Positions 61,175 through 64,000 of a DNA stretch of 64,000 bases are shown here, one piece after another. A program made the position numbers and the translations under genes. The stretch is from the NCBI RefSeq assembly GCF_001423405.1, contig NZ_LMNS01000012.1, positions 483,211-547,210 on the forward strand, read 5' to 3'. How positions within the stretch are numbered: position 1 is the stretch's first letter; every line of letters starts with the position of its first letter. The notes beneath the pieces are model-generated. The model saw only the letters and a program-made list of their open reading frames with translations, did not search any database and had not been told where the DNA came from. The DNA is from Methylobacterium sp. Leaf123 (GTDB lineage Bacteria > Pseudomonadota > Alphaproteobacteria > Rhizobiales > Beijerinckiaceae).

Positions 61175-62770
61175 ATGACACGCCTCACTGCCCTGGGCTC
61201 CGGTTGGCTCGCCCTTGCCGCCCTCCTCTCGGTCGGCACGGCCCAAGCGCAGGAGGCTGACGCCGATCTGATCAAGCGCGGCGAATATCTGGCGACGGCG
61301 GGTGATTGCACCGCCTGCCATACCAAGGCCGGCGGCCAGTTCATGGCGGGCAACTTCAAGCTCGATACGCCGATCGGGGCGATCAAGACCCCCAATCTTA
61401 CTCCCGACGACGAGACCGGCATCGGCAAGTGGAGCTACGAGACCTTCGAGAAGGCGTTCCGCCACGGCATCGGCGACGAGGGCGAGTATCTCTACCCGGC
61501 CTTCCCCTTCTCTTGGTACACCAAGGTTTCGGACGACGACACGAAGGCGATCTTCGCCTACCTCAAGTCTCTGACGCCGGTGAAGGAGAAGCGGGAGGAC
61601 AACGAGATCCCCTTCCCCTTCAACGTCCGCACTGCCCTGATCACGTGGCGCACGGCCTTCTTCACCGAAGGGCGCTTCGAGCCCGATCCGAAGGCCAGCG
61701 CGGAGGTGAACCGCGGCGGGTATCTGGTCGAAGGCCTCGGCCATTGCGGCATGTGCCACAACGAGCGCAAGCTCGTCGGCAATTCGAGTCTGGCCGGCCG
61801 GTTCGGCGGCGGCGTCATCGACGGCTGGTACGCGCCCAACATTACCCCGGACGGGCATCAGGGCATCGGCGCCTGGAGCGACGCGGAGGTCGTGAGCTAC
61901 CTCAAGACCGGCACGGCCCCCGGCAACCGGCCGGGCGTGGCCGCCGGCCCGATGCGCCAGACCATCGAAGAATCGCTCTCCAAGATGACCGATGCCGACC
62001 TGAAGGCGATGGTCGCCTATTTGCGCACGATCCCCGCCAAGCAGACCTACAAGGAGAAGGATCTCCAGGCCTTCAACCAGCCCGGCGCGCCGGGGGCGGA
62101 CACCTACCTCACCTATTGCTCCTCCTGTCACCAGCCCGACGGCAAGGGCGTCGAGGGCGCGATTCCGGCGCTCGCCGGCAACACCTCGATCCAGTCCGGC
62201 GGCCCGGAGACCATCATTAACGTGATCGTCGGCGGTCTTTCGGCGCAGAGCGGCTACGCGCCGATGCCGGCCATCGGCCAGGAGATGACCGACCAGCAGA
62301 TTAAGGACGTCACCGACTACATCCGCAACTCCTGGGGCAACAAGGCGCCGGTCGTGTCGGAAGCCGGTGTCGTCGCGGCCGCGCGGGGGAAGATCAAGAC
62401 GATGATGGCCGGCAATGCGCCCTGCTCGACCATCGAGAACGAGGGGCTGAAGGCCAGCATCGACGAGGCCACCGGCGGTGATGCGCTGAAGGGGCTGAAG
62501 CAGAGCGACTTCGTTCCGGTCCTCGCCCGCGTCGCATCGAAGGTGAAGGCCGCCGCGCCCGAGGCCGGTGACGACGCCGTGGTCAACGGGCTGCTCTCGA
62601 CCTTCTGCAAGGCAAATCGCAACGACCAGGATGTGGAGCCGCTGCCCTGGTCGGTGACCATCGGTACGTTCGGCAACGTCGCCTATAGTCAGGTCAAGAA
62701 CCCGGAGAAGCGGGTGGAAGCCATGCCCGGCCAGCCGCCGGCCACGGGGACGACACCGGCGAAGCCTTGA
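61175..62770 (+). CDS. triheme cytochrome c (alcohol dehydrogenase cytochrome subunit-like)
   Basis: 531 residues. A signal peptide ends near AQA-QEAD (residue 25). Three c-type heme sites: CTACH 45-49, CGMCH 191-195 and CSSCH 315-319, matching the three-domain layout of AdhB-type cytochrome subunits of membrane quinoprotein or flavin dehydrogenases. A further ~130 residues after the third heme domain (with a Cys pair, APCSTI and STFCKA) are not part of the standard family. No dehydrogenase subunit is adjacent. It would carry electrons in the periplasm; partner unknown. ATG 61175. Confidence 0.9.
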   Translation: MTRLTALGSGWLALAALLSVGTAQAQEADADLIKRGEYLATAGDCTACHTKAGGQFMAGNFKLDTPIGAIKTPNLTPDDETGIGKWSYETFEKAFRHGIGDEGEYLYPAFPFSWYTKVSDDDTKAIFAYLKSLTPVKEKREDNEIPFPFNVRTALITWRTAFFTEGRFEPDPKASAEVNRGGYLVEGLGHCGMCHNERKLVGNSSLAGRFGGGVIDGWYAPNITPDGHQGIGAWSDAEVVSYLKTGTAPGNRPGVAAGPMRQTIEESLSKMTDADLKAMVAYLRTIPAKQTYKEKDLQAFNQPGAPGADTYLTYCSSCHQPDGKGVEGAIPALAGNTSIQSGGPETIINVIVGGLSAQSGYAPMPAIGQEMTDQQIKDVTDYIRNSWGNKAPVVSEAGVVAAARGKIKTMMAGNAPCSTIENEGLKASIDEATGGDALKGLKQSDFVPVLARVASKVKAAAPEAGDDAVVNGLLSTFCKANRNDQDVEPLPWSVTIGTFGNVAYSQVKNPEKRVEAMPGQPPATGTTPAKP

Positions 62771-62865
62771 TTCCGGTTTTTCCGCACTACCATTGCCGAG
62801 TGCGGTTCACCGTTCCGTCACGCGCGGACGGTGAACCGCGAGGGTTCGCACGACGGATCCTGATT

Positions 62866-62913
62866 GAGCATCGTCCCGAAAGGTGGTTGCCGGCTTTCGG
62901 AAAAAAATGATGC
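62866..62913. repeat. dispersed palindromic repeat, family A
   Basis: tgagcatcgtcccgaaaggt, a ggttgccgg centre, then ctttcggaaaaaaatgatgca. It lies 33 bases upstream of the gndA start, orientation as at 23863. Confidence 0.75.
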
Positions 62914-62945
62914 AAATGCAAAAGCCTCGATGGGAGTGCGAGCCT

Positions 62946-63938
62946 ATGCAACTCGGCATGATCGGCCTCGGCCGGATGGGCGGCAACATCGTCCGCCGCC
63001 TCCTGCGCGACGGCCACACGGCCGTCGTCTACGACCGCGATCCGAAAGCGGTGGAGGCCCTGGCCGCCGAGGGCGCAACGCGCGCCTCCAGCCTGGAAGA
63101 TCTCGCCGCCAAGCTCGAAGCGCCGCGCACCGCCTGGGTGATGCTGCCGGCCGGCCAGATCACCGAGGAAACCGTGACCGCCCTCGGCGGCCTCCTGAGT
63201 GCCGACGACTGCATCATCGATGGCGGTAACTCGTTCTATCAGGACGATGTACGCCGGGCGCGCGACCTCGACGCCAAGGGAATCCACTACATCGATGTCG
63301 GTACGTCCGGCGGGGTGTGGGGCCTGGAGCGCGGCTATTGCATGATGATCGGCGGCCATAAGGAGGCGGTCGATCGGCTCGACCCGATCTTCCGCACGCT
63401 GGCGCCGGGTATCGGCGAGATTCCGCGCACCCCCGGCCGGGAGGATCGCGATCCGCGCGCCGAACAGGGCTACATCCATGCCGGTCCGAGCGGCGCCGGT
63501 CACTTCGTGAAGATGGTCCATAACGGCATCGAGTACGGTCTGATGCAGGCCTATGCCGAGGGCTTCGACATCCTTCGCCACGCCAACGCCCCCAACATTC
63601 CCGAGGAACGCCGGTTCGACCTCAATCTCGGCGACGTCGCCGAGGTCTGGCGGCGGGGCAGCGTGGTCTCCTCCTGGCTGCTCGATCTCACCGCCTCGGC
63701 TTTGGCGGGCGACGAGCGCCTGGAAGGGTTTTCGGGCTACGTCGAGGATTCCGGCGAGGGCCGCTGGACCATCAACGCCGCGATCGAGGAGGCCGTGCCG
63801 GCCACCGTGCTCTCGAGTGCTCTCTACCGCCGCTTCCGCTCCCGCGAGGACGAGAGCTACGCCGACAAGCTGCTCTCGGCGATGCGCCAGGGCTTCGGCG
63901 GCCACAAGGAGCCGCCGCGCCGGGGGCCCGCGCCATGA
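62946..63938 (+). CDS. gndA: 6-phosphogluconate dehydrogenase, decarboxylating, short form
   Basis: 330 residues, the short (about 300-330) NAD-type Gnd rather than the 470-residue form. Rossmann start [19 protein letters not shown], then [35 protein letters not shown] (quoted in pieces) and the substrate-binding [19 protein letters not shown]. It oxidises 6-phosphogluconate to ribulose 5-phosphate and CO2. ATG 62946 is the family start; a longer in-frame start overlaps the palindromic repeat. Its stop overlaps the next ATG (ATGA). Confidence 0.95.
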   Translation: MQLGMIGLGRMGGNIVRRLLRDGHTAVVYDRDPKAVEALAAEGATRASSLEDLAAKLEAPRTAWVMLPAGQITEETVTALGGLLSADDCIIDGGNSFYQDDVRRARDLDAKGIHYIDVGTSGGVWGLERGYCMMIGGHKEAVDRLDPIFRTLAPGIGEIPRTPGREDRDPRAEQGYIHAGPSGAGHFVKMVHNGIEYGLMQAYAEGFDILRHANAPNIPEERRFDLNLGDVAEVWRRGSVVSSWLLDLTASALAGDERLEGFSGYVEDSGEGRWTINAAIEEAVPATVLSSALYRRFRSREDESYADKLLSAMRQGFGGHKEPPRRGPAP

Positions 63939-64000
63939 TTGCGCTTCCGCCGAACACCGAGTTGATGGCCGATGCCGAGGCGACGGCCCGTGCGGCGGCG
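63935..64000 (+). CDS. probable 6-phosphogluconolactonase (5' fragment)
   Basis: Only 22 codons are visible before the window ends ([20 protein letters not shown] and two more Ala). The [10 protein letters not shown] stretch resembles the N-terminal helix of Pgl/DevB, and the position after gndA with an ATGA overlap fits a pentose-phosphate operon (zwf, pgl, gnd). This is inference from little sequence; another sugar enzyme is possible. Confidence 0.5.
   Translation, partial: MIALPPNTELMADAEATARAAA

Overview
The window is about 64 kb of GC-rich, densely coding DNA, apparently chromosomal, from an alphaproteobacterium. It most likely comes from the Methylobacterium/Methylorubrum group of pink-pigmented methylotrophs. 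This assignment is inference, from the combination of a bacteriochlorophyll cluster with an oxygen-dependent cyclase, a MucR/Ros regulator, methylmalonyl-CoA mutase, a 5-aminolevulinate synthase of the alphaproteobacterial type, and CIRCE-controlled groESL. I see no rRNA, tRNA, CRISPR array, insertion sequence or prophage.

Layout. 1-12.5 kb holds general metabolism and envelope genes: an NDP-forming acyl-CoA synthetase cut by the left edge, a class II aldolase, mucR behind an AT-rich leader, a membrane-anchored Mrr-type nuclease, a PepSY membrane protein, PBP1A, a membrane class III cyclase, a MAPEG protein, and an orphan ParA with a lysine-tailed partner. 12.5-16.7 kb holds groES-groEL (with promoter, CIRCE and terminator), corA and marC. 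16.8-38 kb holds a flippase, glcE, a PiT phosphate transporter, three small proteins ahead of glpD, a GDP-mannose pyrophosphorylase, methylmalonyl-CoA mutase large subunit, a DUF817-like protein, HtrA, a J-domain protein, a D,D-carboxypeptidase with a SPOR domain, clpS-clpA, and a hicA-hicB pair.

38.3-61.1 kb is the centrepiece: part of a photosynthesis gene cluster. One leftward run of 14 tightly coupled genes reads bchF-N-B-H-L-M-lhaA-puhA-B-C-orf-acsF-puhE-hemA. It supplies tetrapyrrole precursor (HemA), Mg-protoporphyrin chemistry (BchH, BchM, AcsF), dark protochlorophyllide reduction (BchLNB), BchF hydratase, and reaction-centre/LH1 assembly (PuhA-C, PuhE, LhaA). Rightward lie the regulators ppaA/aerR and ppsR, then bchG-bch2-bchP-tspO and a small membrane gene, which finish bacteriochlorophyll by esterification and phytyl reduction. 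The pufLM, bchXYZ, bchC, bchID and crt genes are not here, so the cluster is either split or continues elsewhere. A triheme cytochrome c, gndA and the first codons of a probable 6-phosphogluconolactonase end the window.

Most notable beyond routine annotation: two PpsR-type TGT-N12-ACA palindromes that overlap apparent -35 hexamers (one shared by divergent promoters); a 136-bp perfect-armed palindromic element that has become the in-frame 3' end of bchM while keeping the ATGA coupling to lhaA; two further families of dispersed intergenic palindromes; a cyclase with unusual substrate-specifying positions; and an orphan ParA operon. I do not see a clear-cut undescribed defence or mobile system.
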